Of a stretch of DNA of 21,263 nucleotides, positions 5,547 to 13,858 are shown piece after piece. Made by a program: the position numbers and the translations under genes. Each line of letters opens with the position of its first letter. The stretch's first letter is position 1. Location of the stretch: NCBI GenBank assembly GCA_002440085.1, contig DJRM01000018.1:6181-27443 (forward strand), read 5' to 3'. The DNA comes from Bacteroidales bacterium UBA6360. Its GTDB lineage: Bacteria > Bacteroidota > Bacteroidia > Bacteroidales > UBA932. Under the pieces are notes generated by a model. That model ran no database searches and had not been told where the DNA came from. It worked only from the letters and a program-made list of their open reading frames with translations.

Positions 5547-7328
5547 TCATTTCGCCTCGACTACGGAGCCGTGGTCGCGTGCTACCGTCCTCTTCCAGAC
5601 GTCGGTGTAGCCCGGCCACTGGATCTTGTCCGGAATTTTGTCCGAATATCCGTTCGTGACCCAGCTGCCGTCGGGGTTCTGAGCCTTCACGTTGCCGTCG
5701 ATGAACTTGACTAAAAGGAATTCCTCCATAGCAACCCATTTGCTGAAAATTTCCTGCGCCGTGTTCACGGAAAACTCAGTCAAGAACTCCTTTGTCTGCG
5801 GGATTGGGTCGATGACCTTCGGTCTCCTGTCGTTCCTCTTGACAGTCTTGCGTTTCTTCTGAATTTCGAGATTATATATTTCCATCGCCTTCGCGTCATT
5901 CTCGGCGAGCCTTGCAATCTGCGTCGTCTCCCATTCGTCGATGGCCTCCCGCACCGTCGGAGCCATTATGTTGTAGGCCTTGTAGCAGGCATTCGCCACG
6001 CGGTTATTCATCCAGAATGCCGAAGTCGCGGAGTAGTGAAGGATGTCGCCGTTGCCCTCGCGGAAACAATCCGGAATCTCCTGTGTGTTTGTGTAAATCG
6101 GTGTGAGCCAGGAAGTCGCGGCATCGTCGCAGCCGAACCAAATCACGCCACCCACGGCATCTGGAAGCCACCCGCGGCTCTGCCCCACGAACCAGAACCC
6201 TGTCTGCTGAGTGGCCATGGCCCTTTCGTTTATATAGGTCTTGCCGTCAACCTCGAAGCTCATCGGCCTCCACCTGTATGGGAGCGCGTTCCCTCCGGCC
6301 CCGATGTCCTGCGTCATGTCCATAGGCGTGCCCTCGAAATGGTCCCGCATCGCGTCCGCAACGTCCTTCACGGAGACCTTCTCCGCCGGCTTCACGAACA
6401 GCGGAAAACGCTTTGTCTTGTCGTAGCCCATCGCGTAGTCGAGATAGTCCGAAGCGTCTCGGGTCACCTCCGTGCCGCCCTCGTCCTCAAAGGTGAACTT
6501 GCCCTTGCAGAGAATGTTGAACGCTGACCATGCGCGCGCCTCGCAGGCCCGCATCCCGCTGAAGTCGAGTGGCGCGTAGGTGTCGCAGAAGCTGAACTCG
6601 CTGTCCTTGCCGTCGAACCATCCCATCTCGCGGGCGAACGAAATAACGTCCGGCGCGTAGAGGCAGTTCTCGGGGTCGTCGAGCGGAAAAGTGCTTATTC
6701 GGGCCTGGTTGGCGTGTGCGCAGATGTAGCCGTCGGGCACCCTGCGCGCCACCCAGACTATTCCCTTGCGGACATTTTTGCCGCCCACCATCTTTGTTCC
6801 CTTTCCGATGAGGTCCATCACCCACACCTCATTCTGATCCGCGATGGAGAAAGATTCGCCTTCCGAGTAATAGCCGTATTCGTTGGCGAGCGACACGATC
6901 ACCTCAATCGCCTCACGCGCCGTCGTCGCCCTTTCGAGAGCGATGTATATCAATGAACCATAGTCCATTACTCCCGTGGAGTCCCAGAGTTCGGAACGTC
7001 CTCCGTAGGTCGTCTCTGCCACAATCAGCTGGTGCTCGTTCATGTTCCCGACCCTCTGGTAGGTCACGGGCGCCTGCGGAATCCGTCCGAGGAACTTCCC
7101 TGAATCCCAGTCCACGACGTCCCTCGTCGCTCCCTTGTCCCAGAAGCCGCCCTTCAAGTAGTAGAGTTCGCCGTAAAGCTGGTGTGAATCAGCGGCATAC
7201 GAAATCATGCACGACCCGTCCGCGCTCGCCCCCTTTGTCACGAGGATGTTGCTGCATGCGATGGAGTCAATCGAAATCGTCGCTGTCAGGGACATGAGCC
7301 CGCAAAATAAAGTTTTCCTTATGTTCAT
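5547..7328 (-). CDS. Secreted C69-family dipeptidase
   Basis: About 593-residue peptidase of family C69 (PepD-type, N-terminal-nucleophile hydrolases), expected to cleave dipeptides in the periplasm. From ATG at 7328 a hydrophobic signal-like segment (NIRKTLFCGLMSLTATISID) runs to ACSNILVTKGASADGS. The Cys in ACSN is the expected nucleophile, freed when the leader is cut. Other family segments are HQLYGELYYLKGG, GGRSELW, the region from about 195 with ICAHANQARIS, and RAMATQQTGFWFVGQSRGWLP. The frame can be extended to TTG at 7337, but ATG at 7328 gives the better leader. A positively charged linker (KKRKTVKRNDRRPK) lies about 90 residues from the C-terminus. It is probably transcribed from 7395-7402, first in an operon with the 4Fe-4S protein. 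Pairing with the S46 peptidase further downstream suggests oligopeptide catabolism. Confidence 0.93.
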   Translation of the reverse strand: MNIRKTLFCGLMSLTATISIDSIACSNILVTKGASADGSCMISYAADSHQLYGELYYLKGGFWDKGATRDVVDWDSGKFLGRIPQAPVTYQRVGNMNEHQLIVAETTYGGRSELWDSTGVMDYGSLIYIALERATTAREAIEVIVSLANEYGYYSEGESFSIADQNEVWVMDLIGKGTKMVGGKNVRKGIVWVARRVPDGYICAHANQARISTFPLDDPENCLYAPDVISFAREMGWFDGKDSEFSFCDTYAPLDFSGMRACEARAWSAFNILCKGKFTFEDEGGTEVTRDASDYLDYAMGYDKTKRFPLFVKPAEKVSVKDVADAMRDHFEGTPMDMTQDIGAGGNALPYRWRPMSFEVDGKTYINERAMATQQTGFWFVGQSRGWLPDAVGGVIWFGCDDAATSWLTPIYTNTQEIPDCFREGNGDILHYSATSAFWMNNRVANACYKAYNIMAPTVREAIDEWETTQIARLAENDAKAMEIYNLEIQKKRKTVKRNDRRPKVIDPIPQTKEFLTEFSVNTAQEIFSKWVAMEEFLLVKFIDGNVKAQNPDGSWVTNGYSDKIPDKIQWPGYTDVWKRTVARDHGSVVEAK

Positions 7329-7394
7329 ATATCTCAAATGTTTATATTCGTAAATGCCCGATCTCCCGAGATGACAGTATGTCTCCCAATCTTA

Positions 7395-7402
7395 CAAATT
7401 TA
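7395..7402 (-). promoter_or_regulatory. -7 promoter element for the C69 dipeptidase operon
   Basis: Minus-strand TAAATTTG matches TAnnTTTG. It lies about 67 bases upstream of ATG at 7328. No good TTTG -33 box is found at the usual distance. It faces away from the receptor-gene -7 box at 7415-7422, only 12 bases away. Confidence 0.5.
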
Positions 7403-7414
7403 TGCAAAAATAAT

Positions 7415-7422
7415 TATATTTG
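7415..7422 (+). promoter_or_regulatory. -7 promoter element for the TonB-receptor operon
   Basis: TATATTTG matches TAnnTTTG and is followed by GCGTCTTGTAG, where transcription would begin, about 20 bases before ATG at 7446. The -33 region does not contain a clear TTTG. It overlaps the divergent dipeptidase promoter region, so binding of polymerase at one side should hinder the other. Confidence 0.55.
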
Positions 7423-7445
7423 CGTCTTGTAGATTTTGAAAAACG

Positions 7446-10271
7446 ATGAAAACGAGTCTCGATATGAAGAGATTGCTGATAATATTTGCTGCGCTGATAG
7501 TCTCGTCGCTTGCGTACGCCGCGCCGCAGTACTTCTCGATAGAGGGCAAAGTCACTGACGCTCAGAGCAGTGAGCCTATAGCCGGTGTCATATTCAACAT
7601 CGACGGAACCGGATTGTGGACCCTTTCGGACGCCGATGGAATCTATGTTTTCGACAAGGTTCAGGAGGGGGAGTATATTATAAAGGTGTCATGCCTCGGC
7701 TATGTGGAGAAAAGCATGGAGGTGAAACTGAACAGGGATGTCGCCGGGCTGGACGTCTCCCTGCCTCTGAACACCCTCGCTCTTGACGGGGTCGTGGTGT
7801 CGGCAGAAAGGACGAAGGACGACATGAACACGGTGATGTCGTTCGGAACCAACGCGCTCGAACACCTCCAGATGTCGAATATAACCGACGTGAGCACCCT
7901 TTTGCCGGGCGGCAAGACCATAAATCCGGACCTTACTACCAACAATGTCCTCTCTCTGCGTGACGGCGGATCGGCTGTTGGCAACGCGGCATTCGGAACC
8001 GCGCTTGAGGTCGACGGCGTGCGCATAGGGAACAATGCATCCTTCGCGCAGCCTGCAGGAAACGGGACGAGGAACATATCCGTTGAGAACATCGAGTCCA
8101 TTGAGGTCATAACCGGAGTGCCTTCGGCGGAATATGGTGACCTCAACAGCGGAATGGTGAAAATCAACACCCGCAAGGGACGCACGCCGTGGAACGTCAC
8201 TATGGCGGTGAATCCCCGGACCTATCAGCTGTCGGCCTCCAAAGGCTTCGACCTCGGAGGGGACAGGGGAGTGATCAATGCCAGCGGCGAATGGGCAAGA
8301 GCCACTAAGAAACTGACCTCGCCGTACGAAAGCTACACCCGGCGCGGACTTTCGCTGAGCTACTCCAACACCTTCGCCAAGGTCCTGCGCCTTGAGGCCG
8401 GAGTCACGGGCAACATCGGCGGGATGAACTCCAAGGACGACCCCGACGCCTACTCCGGCTCATGGTCGAAGGGCAGGGACAACGTCGTGAGGGCCAACAC
8501 CTCGCTCACATGGCTGCTCAACCGCTCCTGGATGACCAATCTCAAGCTTGAGGGCAGCGTCAGCTACAACGACAACCTCACGCATGACCACGCCTTCACG
8601 TCTTCCGTGGCCACGGGTCAGCCGGCCGTGCACGCCGAGACAGCCGGCTACTTTCTCGCCACTATGCTTCCGAGTTCATACATGTCGGACAGGATTGTCG
8701 ACTCCCGCGAGCTGGACTTGGCCGCATCCCTCAAATACGAGTGGTTCAGGCGCTGGGGCGGTGTCAAGAACCATGTGAAGGCAGGGCTCCAGTGGAAGGC
8801 AAACGGTAATGTAGGGCAGGGAGAATACTACGAGGACCCCTCCCTCGCCGCAGACGGCTACCGTCCGAGACCCTATTCCGACTATCCGTTCCTGCACAAC
8901 CTGGCGACTTATCTCGAAGACAACCTGACAGTTCCCGTGGGCAAGACCTCGCTCCAGCTTTCGGCCGGGCTGCGGCTTGAGAGCATATTCGTCAAAGGCA
9001 CGCAGTACAAGGACGTCAACAGCCTTTCGCCGAGGTTCAACCTCAAGTGGAAGCTGTTTGACGGTCTGTCCGTCAGGGGAGGATGGGGTGTTTCGGAGAA
9101 GCTTCCGTCTTTCTATATTCTCTTCCCGGAGCAGCAGTACCGCGACATCCGGACATTCGGCTTCTCTTATGGAGACACCGCGGCATACGTCTACTACACG
9201 GAGCCGTATAAGATGAATTACAATCGGGAGCTGAAATGGCAGCGCAGTTCCAACTCCGAACTCGGCATTGACGCTGACTTCCTCGGCGTGAAGCTTTCGC
9301 TCGTCGGATTCTACAACCGGACCACCGACCCCTACCGCTACAACAACAGCTACACGCCTTTCAGCTACAGCGTCCAGAAACTTCCCGACGGGGTGAGCCT
9401 GTCCGGAAAGACGGTCAGCGGCATTGCCGTCGACCCCAAGACAGGAACTGTAAGCATCAGCACCTCTGAAGGCACAATAGAGACCGTCACGCAGGTCACA
9501 GACCGCACCTTTGCCGAGAACAAGACCCCGGGCAACGGGGCCGCAGTCACCCGTGCGGGAGCCGAACTCATAGTCGATTTTCCTGAAATCCGCCCTATCC
9601 GCACCCGCTTCCGCCTCGACGCCAACTACGCCTACACGCACTACATCGACCGCAGCCTCTACTACGTCTATCGCACCGGCTGGTCGCACACCACCGAGCC
9701 AAACCGCTCCTACCAGTACGTCGGCATCTACTCCGGAACCTCGTCCGGCACCGCCAACGGCAAGGTCAGCCACTCCTCCGACCTCAACCTCACCTCCACC
9801 ACGCACATTCCCCAGGCTCGCATAATCATCACCTGCAAGCTTGAGATGTCCCTCTTCTCCCGCGAACGCAACCTTTCGGACCACAACGGCTCCGAGTATG
9901 CGCATCTTGCCGACGGCGAGGAAGGCAGCATCTACTCCAAACAGGGCTACACCGAAGTCTGGCCTGTAAAATACATGGATCTCGACGGCAACGAACACGA
10001 CTTCACGGCAGCGGAAGCCGCCAATCAGAAGGAGTTCGCGAACCTCATTTTCCGCTCCGGCAACGCCTACACCTTCGCCTGGGACGGCTACGGCACCTAT
10101 CTTTCCGCGAACCTGAGCGTCACGAAGGAAATCGGAGACCACGTAAGCCTCTCTTTCTTCGCCAACAACTTCACCAACTCGCGGATGGCCGTGAAGTCAA
10201 AGGCCACGGGCGTGAGCGCCGTCTTCACACCTGGCTTCTACTACGGCCTGACCTGCCGGCTGAAGTTCTGA
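7446..10271 (+). CDS. TonB-dependent outer-membrane receptor with N-terminal carboxypeptidase-like domain
   Basis: 941-residue outer-membrane receptor that imports a ligand using TonB/ExbBD energy. Signal peptide at residues 7-25 (MKRLLIIFAALIVSSLAYA); a start at ATG 7464 would begin exactly there and is plausible. A carboxypeptidase-regulatory-like beta domain follows (about 30-107: IEGKVTDAQSSEPIAGV, LSDADGIYVF, YIIKVSCLGY). The plug domain (about 112-245) includes LALDGVVVSAERTKDD, ALEVDGVRIGNNAS, and IESIEVITGVPSAEYGDLNS. The remainder is a beta-barrel rich in aromatic and alternating strands, ending in Phe (GLTCRLKF), the usual outer-membrane assembly signal. It lacks an adjacent SusD-like partner, so it is not a typical SusC glycan importer. 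It leads an operon with a DUF4876-like lipoprotein (103 bases downstream), a DUF6850-like barrel and a small secreted protein. Substrate unknown. Confidence 0.94.
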   Translation: MKTSLDMKRLLIIFAALIVSSLAYAAPQYFSIEGKVTDAQSSEPIAGVIFNIDGTGLWTLSDADGIYVFDKVQEGEYIIKVSCLGYVEKSMEVKLNRDVAGLDVSLPLNTLALDGVVVSAERTKDDMNTVMSFGTNALEHLQMSNITDVSTLLPGGKTINPDLTTNNVLSLRDGGSAVGNAAFGTALEVDGVRIGNNASFAQPAGNGTRNISVENIESIEVITGVPSAEYGDLNSGMVKINTRKGRTPWNVTMAVNPRTYQLSASKGFDLGGDRGVINASGEWARATKKLTSPYESYTRRGLSLSYSNTFAKVLRLEAGVTGNIGGMNSKDDPDAYSGSWSKGRDNVVRANTSLTWLLNRSWMTNLKLEGSVSYNDNLTHDHAFTSSVATGQPAVHAETAGYFLATMLPSSYMSDRIVDSRELDLAASLKYEWFRRWGGVKNHVKAGLQWKANGNVGQGEYYEDPSLAADGYRPRPYSDYPFLHNLATYLEDNLTVPVGKTSLQLSAGLRLESIFVKGTQYKDVNSLSPRFNLKWKLFDGLSVRGGWGVSEKLPSFYILFPEQQYRDIRTFGFSYGDTAAYVYYTEPYKMNYNRELKWQRSSNSELGIDADFLGVKLSLVGFYNRTTDPYRYNNSYTPFSYSVQKLPDGVSLSGKTVSGIAVDPKTGTVSISTSEGTIETVTQVTDRTFAENKTPGNGAAVTRAGAELIVDFPEIRPIRTRFRLDANYAYTHYIDRSLYYVYRTGWSHTTEPNRSYQYVGIYSGTSSGTANGKVSHSSDLNLTSTTHIPQARIIITCKLEMSLFSRERNLSDHNGSEYAHLADGEEGSIYSKQGYTEVWPVKYMDLDGNEHDFTAAEAANQKEFANLIFRSGNAYTFAWDGYGTYLSANLSVTKEIGDHVSLSFFANNFTNSRMAVKSKATGVSAVFTPGFYYGLTCRLKF

Positions 10272-10374
10272 CGATGGCGGAACTGCTCAGGAATAGGTTT
10301 GAATGCAGAAAAGTGGCAATTGAAAATTGAATGAAAAAGCTGTTGTTTCTTGAAGATTTATTAAATTGATAAAT

Positions 10375-11676
10375 ATGACATTTGCAGAACATATATTTAA
10401 AGTAGCCGCGGCTCATGGACACCTGCGGCGGAACATAGGCGCGGCAGTCCTGCTTTCCATCGCCCTGCTTTCCTGTGCTCCCGGATCCGGCTATGACAGA
10501 CAGAGGCTCAACACCCTCTCCGTCCGCGCCGTCTACCCCGAGGGCGAGGAGCATTGGGCGCATGAGGGAGTGGAGGTGACGATTGAGGAAACCTCCGGAG
10601 GGGTCTCCTACACGGCTCTCACGGACGCCGCCGGACTCGCTTCAATACGCCTTGCCAACGGCAACTACACCATACGCATCAGCGACATGGCACGGGACGA
10701 GGAAGCTGACGAGGACTATGTCTTCAACGGCACCCAGGAAAAGGTTATGTTGACCGGGAGCGACCGCGAGGTGCGTGTGGACCTGACAAAGACAACCATC
10801 GCCCGAGGGCTCGTCTTCCGCGAAATCTACACAAGCGGCTGTCAGAAATATCCTCAAGAAGGCACCTATCAGGCTGACAAATACGTCATCCTTCACAACA
10901 ACGCTAAAGAAACGAGATACCTTGACGGGCTGTGCTTTGCCACAGTAGACCCGTACAACTCCATCGGCACGAATATTTGGGTAAGCACCAAGAACGGCAA
11001 GACGGTCTATCCGGACTTTGTCCCTGTCATCCAGGTCATCTGGCAGTTCCCCGGCAACGGCACCGACCATCCACTGCAGCCCGGTGAAGACGCCGTAGTC
11101 GCCTGCTGCGGAGCCATTGATCACACAAAGACTTACGAGAAATCCGTCAATTTGAACGACGCTTCCTACTACGTCTGCTACAACCCCGTACTCTTCGACA
11201 ATACGGTCTATCATCCTGCCCCCGGCGACAAGATCCGTGAGGATCATATCCTCGACGTCGTGATAAAAATGGGAAAGGCAAAAGCATTTGTGCTGTCGAT
11301 AAACTCGCCGGCCCTCCTGATATTCAGGGCTCCGGAAGGCACGACGATACATGATTTTCTGGATGGTGAGGGAAACGTAATTCAGAAACCAGGACATCCG
11401 GCAGACGGGCGCATCGCCAAGATACCTCTCGAATGGGTCGAGGACGCCGTGGAAGTCTTCACCAACAGCCCCAGCGGCAACACGAAGCGCCTGAATCCTC
11501 AGCTCGACGCCGGCTACGTCCGCCTCTCCGAGACCTACCAGGGGCGCTCGATCTACCGCCGCATCGACGAAGAAAAGACCGAAGCGCGCGGCTACACCGT
11601 CCTTAAGGACACGAACAATTCAGCCTCCGACTGCTACGAGAGCGACCCCGACGGACAGTCGCTGAGAAAGAAATGA
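10375..11676 (+). CDS. DUF4876-like lipoprotein
   Basis: 433-residue predicted lipoprotein. From ATG at 10375 the N-terminus has a hydrophobic leader ending in lipobox LLSIALLSC (Cys34); the in-frame TTG at 10366 only adds three residues. Residues about 48-118 resemble an Ig/carboxypeptidase-like beta domain (VEVTIEETSGGVSYTALTDA, then ANGNYTIRI). The remainder contains GLVFREIYTSGCQKYP, KYVILHNNAKETRYLDGL, PVIQVIWQFPGNGTDHPLQP and VVACCGAIDH, consistent with DUF4876 as I recall that family; function not known. A CC pair and further Cys residues outside the lipobox could form disulfides or bind metal (inference). Likely exported to the outer-membrane surface as the partner of the upstream receptor. 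The next gene starts 60 bases later. Confidence 0.75.
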   Translation: MTFAEHIFKVAAAHGHLRRNIGAAVLLSIALLSCAPGSGYDRQRLNTLSVRAVYPEGEEHWAHEGVEVTIEETSGGVSYTALTDAAGLASIRLANGNYTIRISDMARDEEADEDYVFNGTQEKVMLTGSDREVRVDLTKTTIARGLVFREIYTSGCQKYPQEGTYQADKYVILHNNAKETRYLDGLCFATVDPYNSIGTNIWVSTKNGKTVYPDFVPVIQVIWQFPGNGTDHPLQPGEDAVVACCGAIDHTKTYEKSVNLNDASYYVCYNPVLFDNTVYHPAPGDKIREDHILDVVIKMGKAKAFVLSINSPALLIFRAPEGTTIHDFLDGEGNVIQKPGHPADGRIAKIPLEWVEDAVEVFTNSPSGNTKRLNPQLDAGYVRLSETYQGRSIYRRIDEEKTEARGYTVLKDTNNSASDCYESDPDGQSLRKK

Positions 11677-11736
11677 CCGACTCTTCGCAACCGGAGAGCC
11701 TAAAAAACCGAAAATTGCAGAATTTGACAGAAAAAT

Positions 11737-13302
11737 ATGAAATATAAAGGGAAAATACATCTCGCGTCACGTCGTCCCGTGCACCCCGCAGCCACTTCGC
11801 TCCTTGCGTCGCTCGTGCTCTTCGCGGCCCAGTGCCTGCCGGCGGCTGCCCAGCGCTACGAAACTGTCGTGGAACGCAATCCGTGGAACATGACCTCAAA
11901 CGTCTGCGGCGTCCGTGCCGACTCCGCAAGCGTCTCTCAGGCACAGCTTTACGGTCGCTACACCGATGGAGGATTCCGAAGCCCCTCCGCCGCGCCGCGC
12001 CACTGGAATGCCGGAGCCTTTGCCGAGACTGTCTCGCATTTCAGAAAAGTATCCATGACCGGCAAATTCGTCTTCGACAACGAAGAGTCCTACAAAGCCT
12101 GCGGTTCCATGCTCTCCCGCCCCGGAGCCTACCCCGTAGACATCTACGAGTTCACCCCCGGCCGCAAGACCCGCCAGACCTACACCGTGAACGGAGGCAT
12201 TGCCGCCGAACTCTCCCGCACAGTCACGCTCGGAGGAAAGATAGAGTACTCCAGTTCCAACTACTCCAAGCGCAAGGACCTCCGCTACACGGACTACCTT
12301 CTCGACATGAAAGTCACTCCGTCAATTCTCTTTCGTCTCGCTCCCGGTACGTCCCTCGGCCTCAGCTACAGCTACCACCGCCTCTCCGAGAGCCTCTCCT
12401 CCGAAGAACTCGGAATCTCCTCGACCTCCTACTACGCCTTTCTGGACAAGGGCCTGATGTACGGCAGCTACGATGTCTGGACCGGCGGCTCCACCCACCT
12501 CAAGGAGGCCGGAGTCAGCGGTTTCCCTCTCCGTCAGAACATTCACTCCATAGCGCTTCAGCTTGAGGCCGGCGACTTCATCACCGAGCTTTCCGGAACC
12601 CTCGGCCGCGGCAAGGCCGGCGAGAAGGACGTTCAGTGGTTCCGTTTCAGCAGCGACGGTCTTGCCCTGCTTCTTGGCTGGACTCACGGCATCCACCGCG
12701 CTACCCTCCGTCTCTCCGCCGACAGAGAAAGCTCCGGTGAGGACATTCTCGACAAAGTCACGGAGAACGGCGTCACCACCACAGTAAACTACGGCACAAG
12801 AGACATTTACGGCCGCACCCTCTGGAGCCTGACTCCGGAATACCGCATCCTCGCGGACAGATTTCAGGCACACGCCGGAGTCAGCATCGACTTCTCCGAT
12901 GAAGTTTCGCGAACTGTATATCCGTATGTCGCGAAAGCCACCAAGTTCATCGCAGATGCTTATGTCTCAGGACTCTACAGCATCCGCGGCTTCGACATCG
13001 GCCTCGGCCTTTCATATCGCGGAGGGAAATGGACAGACACAATGACCAACACGGACGAGTCGGTCTCCGTCTCCGATGCTCCCAAGCGTCTCGATGACCT
13101 TGACGTCCAAGGAGGCTGGTACGCGGCATCTCAGGAATACGATACGGCCAATCGCCTCACCTTCGGCGGCTCGCTGCGCTACAGCTTCCGCTTCGGCCTC
13201 TTTCTCGAAGCTTCGGGACAGCTTGCCAGAGGCTTTGCCCACAATCCTCTCCTCGGCCGCCACCGCGCCACAGCATCGCTCAATGTCGGATATGTGTTCT
13301 GA
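11737..13302 (+). CDS. DUF6850-like outer-membrane beta-barrel protein
   Basis: 521-residue predicted outer-membrane protein. A long leader (about residues 1-38) has a basic start, a hydrophobic core (TSLLASLVLFAAQCLPA) and a probable cleavage at AAAQ. The mature region begins YETVVERNPWNMTSNVCGVR and is made of amphipathic strands with many Tyr, Ser and Arg, such as TVTLGGKIEYSSSNYSKRKD and SLGLSYSYHRLSES. It ends GYVF with terminal Phe, typical for BAM substrates. The family assignment is from memory of the NPWNxT-type N-terminus and operon context, so it is moderately certain; outer-membrane barrel is more certain. The low spacing to its neighbours (60 and 13 bases) places it in the receptor operon, perhaps as a surface-exposed assembly or docking partner. 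Confidence 0.72.
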   Translation: MKYKGKIHLASRRPVHPAATSLLASLVLFAAQCLPAAAQRYETVVERNPWNMTSNVCGVRADSASVSQAQLYGRYTDGGFRSPSAAPRHWNAGAFAETVSHFRKVSMTGKFVFDNEESYKACGSMLSRPGAYPVDIYEFTPGRKTRQTYTVNGGIAAELSRTVTLGGKIEYSSSNYSKRKDLRYTDYLLDMKVTPSILFRLAPGTSLGLSYSYHRLSESLSSEELGISSTSYYAFLDKGLMYGSYDVWTGGSTHLKEAGVSGFPLRQNIHSIALQLEAGDFITELSGTLGRGKAGEKDVQWFRFSSDGLALLLGWTHGIHRATLRLSADRESSGEDILDKVTENGVTTTVNYGTRDIYGRTLWSLTPEYRILADRFQAHAGVSIDFSDEVSRTVYPYVAKATKFIADAYVSGLYSIRGFDIGLGLSYRGGKWTDTMTNTDESVSVSDAPKRLDDLDVQGGWYAASQEYDTANRLTFGGSLRYSFRFGLFLEASGQLARGFAHNPLLGRHRATASLNVGYVF

Positions 13303-13315
13303 TAATCAAACCAAT

Positions 13316-13708
13316 ATGAAAAGAATACTTCTTGCCGCAACGGCCCTACTCATCTCCCTTGCATCCTACGCCCAGGAGCAGAAGGAACCGGACTTCTATG
13401 AACTCGCAGAAAAGGAAACCGAGCGTCTTCAGCGTACCGTGAAACTTGAGGATTGGCAGATTTTTTACGTCGACTCCATTCTTGTCCACGACTACATGGC
13501 CATGAACGACGACCTCCAGCGTCTCCAGGCCAACAAGGTCTCCAACTCGTCCATCTATCAGGGCATTCAGGACAAATGGATGGAGCAGATAGACAACGCC
13601 TTCCGCAAGTTCTTCACCGATGATCAGTGGGCGGCCTACCTCAAGCAGGGAGCCGGAAAGGCGCAGAAGGCCCGCGCAAAGCGTGCGGCCAAACGCTCCG
13701 CAAACTGA
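13316..13708 (+). CDS. Small secreted helical protein, unknown function
   Basis: 130-residue protein from ATG at 13316, 13 bases after the DUF6850-like stop. Residues 1-18 are a signal peptide (MKRILLAATALLISLASYA). The mature part is strongly helical and charged, with LEDWQIFYVDSILVHDYMAM, an IQDKWMEQI helix and FFTDDQWAAYLKQG, which loosely resembles the LTxxQ motif of CpxP/Spy periplasmic proteins. The tail is a Lys/Arg/Ala-rich helix (KAQKARAKRAAKRSAN). I do not recognise a named family. As last gene before a strong terminator in the receptor operon, it may be a periplasmic chaperone or scaffold for the operon's outer-membrane proteins (inference). The reading frame can be extended upstream into the previous gene, but the signal peptide decides this start. 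Confidence 0.82.
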   Translation: MKRILLAATALLISLASYAQEQKEPDFYELAEKETERLQRTVKLEDWQIFYVDSILVHDYMAMNDDLQRLQANKVSNSSIYQGIQDKWMEQIDNAFRKFFTDDQWAAYLKQGAGKAQKARAKRAAKRSAN

Positions 13709-13727
13709 CTCGCCTTTCGACAAAATC

Positions 13728-13764
13728 AAATCCTTGTGCCTAAATTCATTCGACACAAGGATTT
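13728..13764 (+). terminator. Hairpin terminator after the receptor operon
   Basis: A perfect 11-bp stem, AAATCCTTGTG paired with CACAAGGATTT, has a 15-base loop and starts 20 bases after the last stop codon. The following tail is only moderately T-rich (ATTCATTATATTTG). The pheS promoter box begins 7 bases later. Confidence 0.8.
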
Positions 13765-13770
13765 ATTCAT

Positions 13771-13778
13771 TATATTTG
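13771..13778 (+). promoter_or_regulatory. -7 promoter element for the pheS operon
   Basis: TATATTTG matches TAnnTTTG, directly after the terminator hairpin. The expected start near 13783 gives a 5' leader of about 75 nt before pheS. No clear -33 TTTG. Confidence 0.55.
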
Positions 13779-13788
13779 CAGGTTGAAA

Positions 13789-13828
13789 CAGACAGTAATG
13801 AATTGCTGTAGCGGGTCATGGCTGTCTG
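13789..13828 (+). other. Possible hairpin in the pheS 5' leader
   Basis: CAGACAG (13789-13795) pairs perfectly with CTGTCTG (13822-13828) around a 26-base loop. It would form near the 5' end of the pheS transcript. No T-box motif, Phe-rich leader peptide or terminator tail is visible, so a regulatory role is speculative. Confidence 0.35.
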
Positions 13829-13858
13829 AATTATTGTGAACAAGAAAAACATAATGAT

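Noticed and set aside
8676..10142. A 488-codon minus-strand open frame opposite the TonB receptor gene
   Set aside because: Its Val/Gly-rich low-information product mirrors the receptor's codons, and the sense strand encodes an unmistakable receptor ending in a barrel signal.
10331..10369. A 12-codon frame MKKLLFLEDLLN before the DUF4876-like gene
   Set aside because: Too short, no regulatory hairpin or amino-acid bias to suggest an attenuator leader; a chance ATG in an AT-rich gap is more likely.
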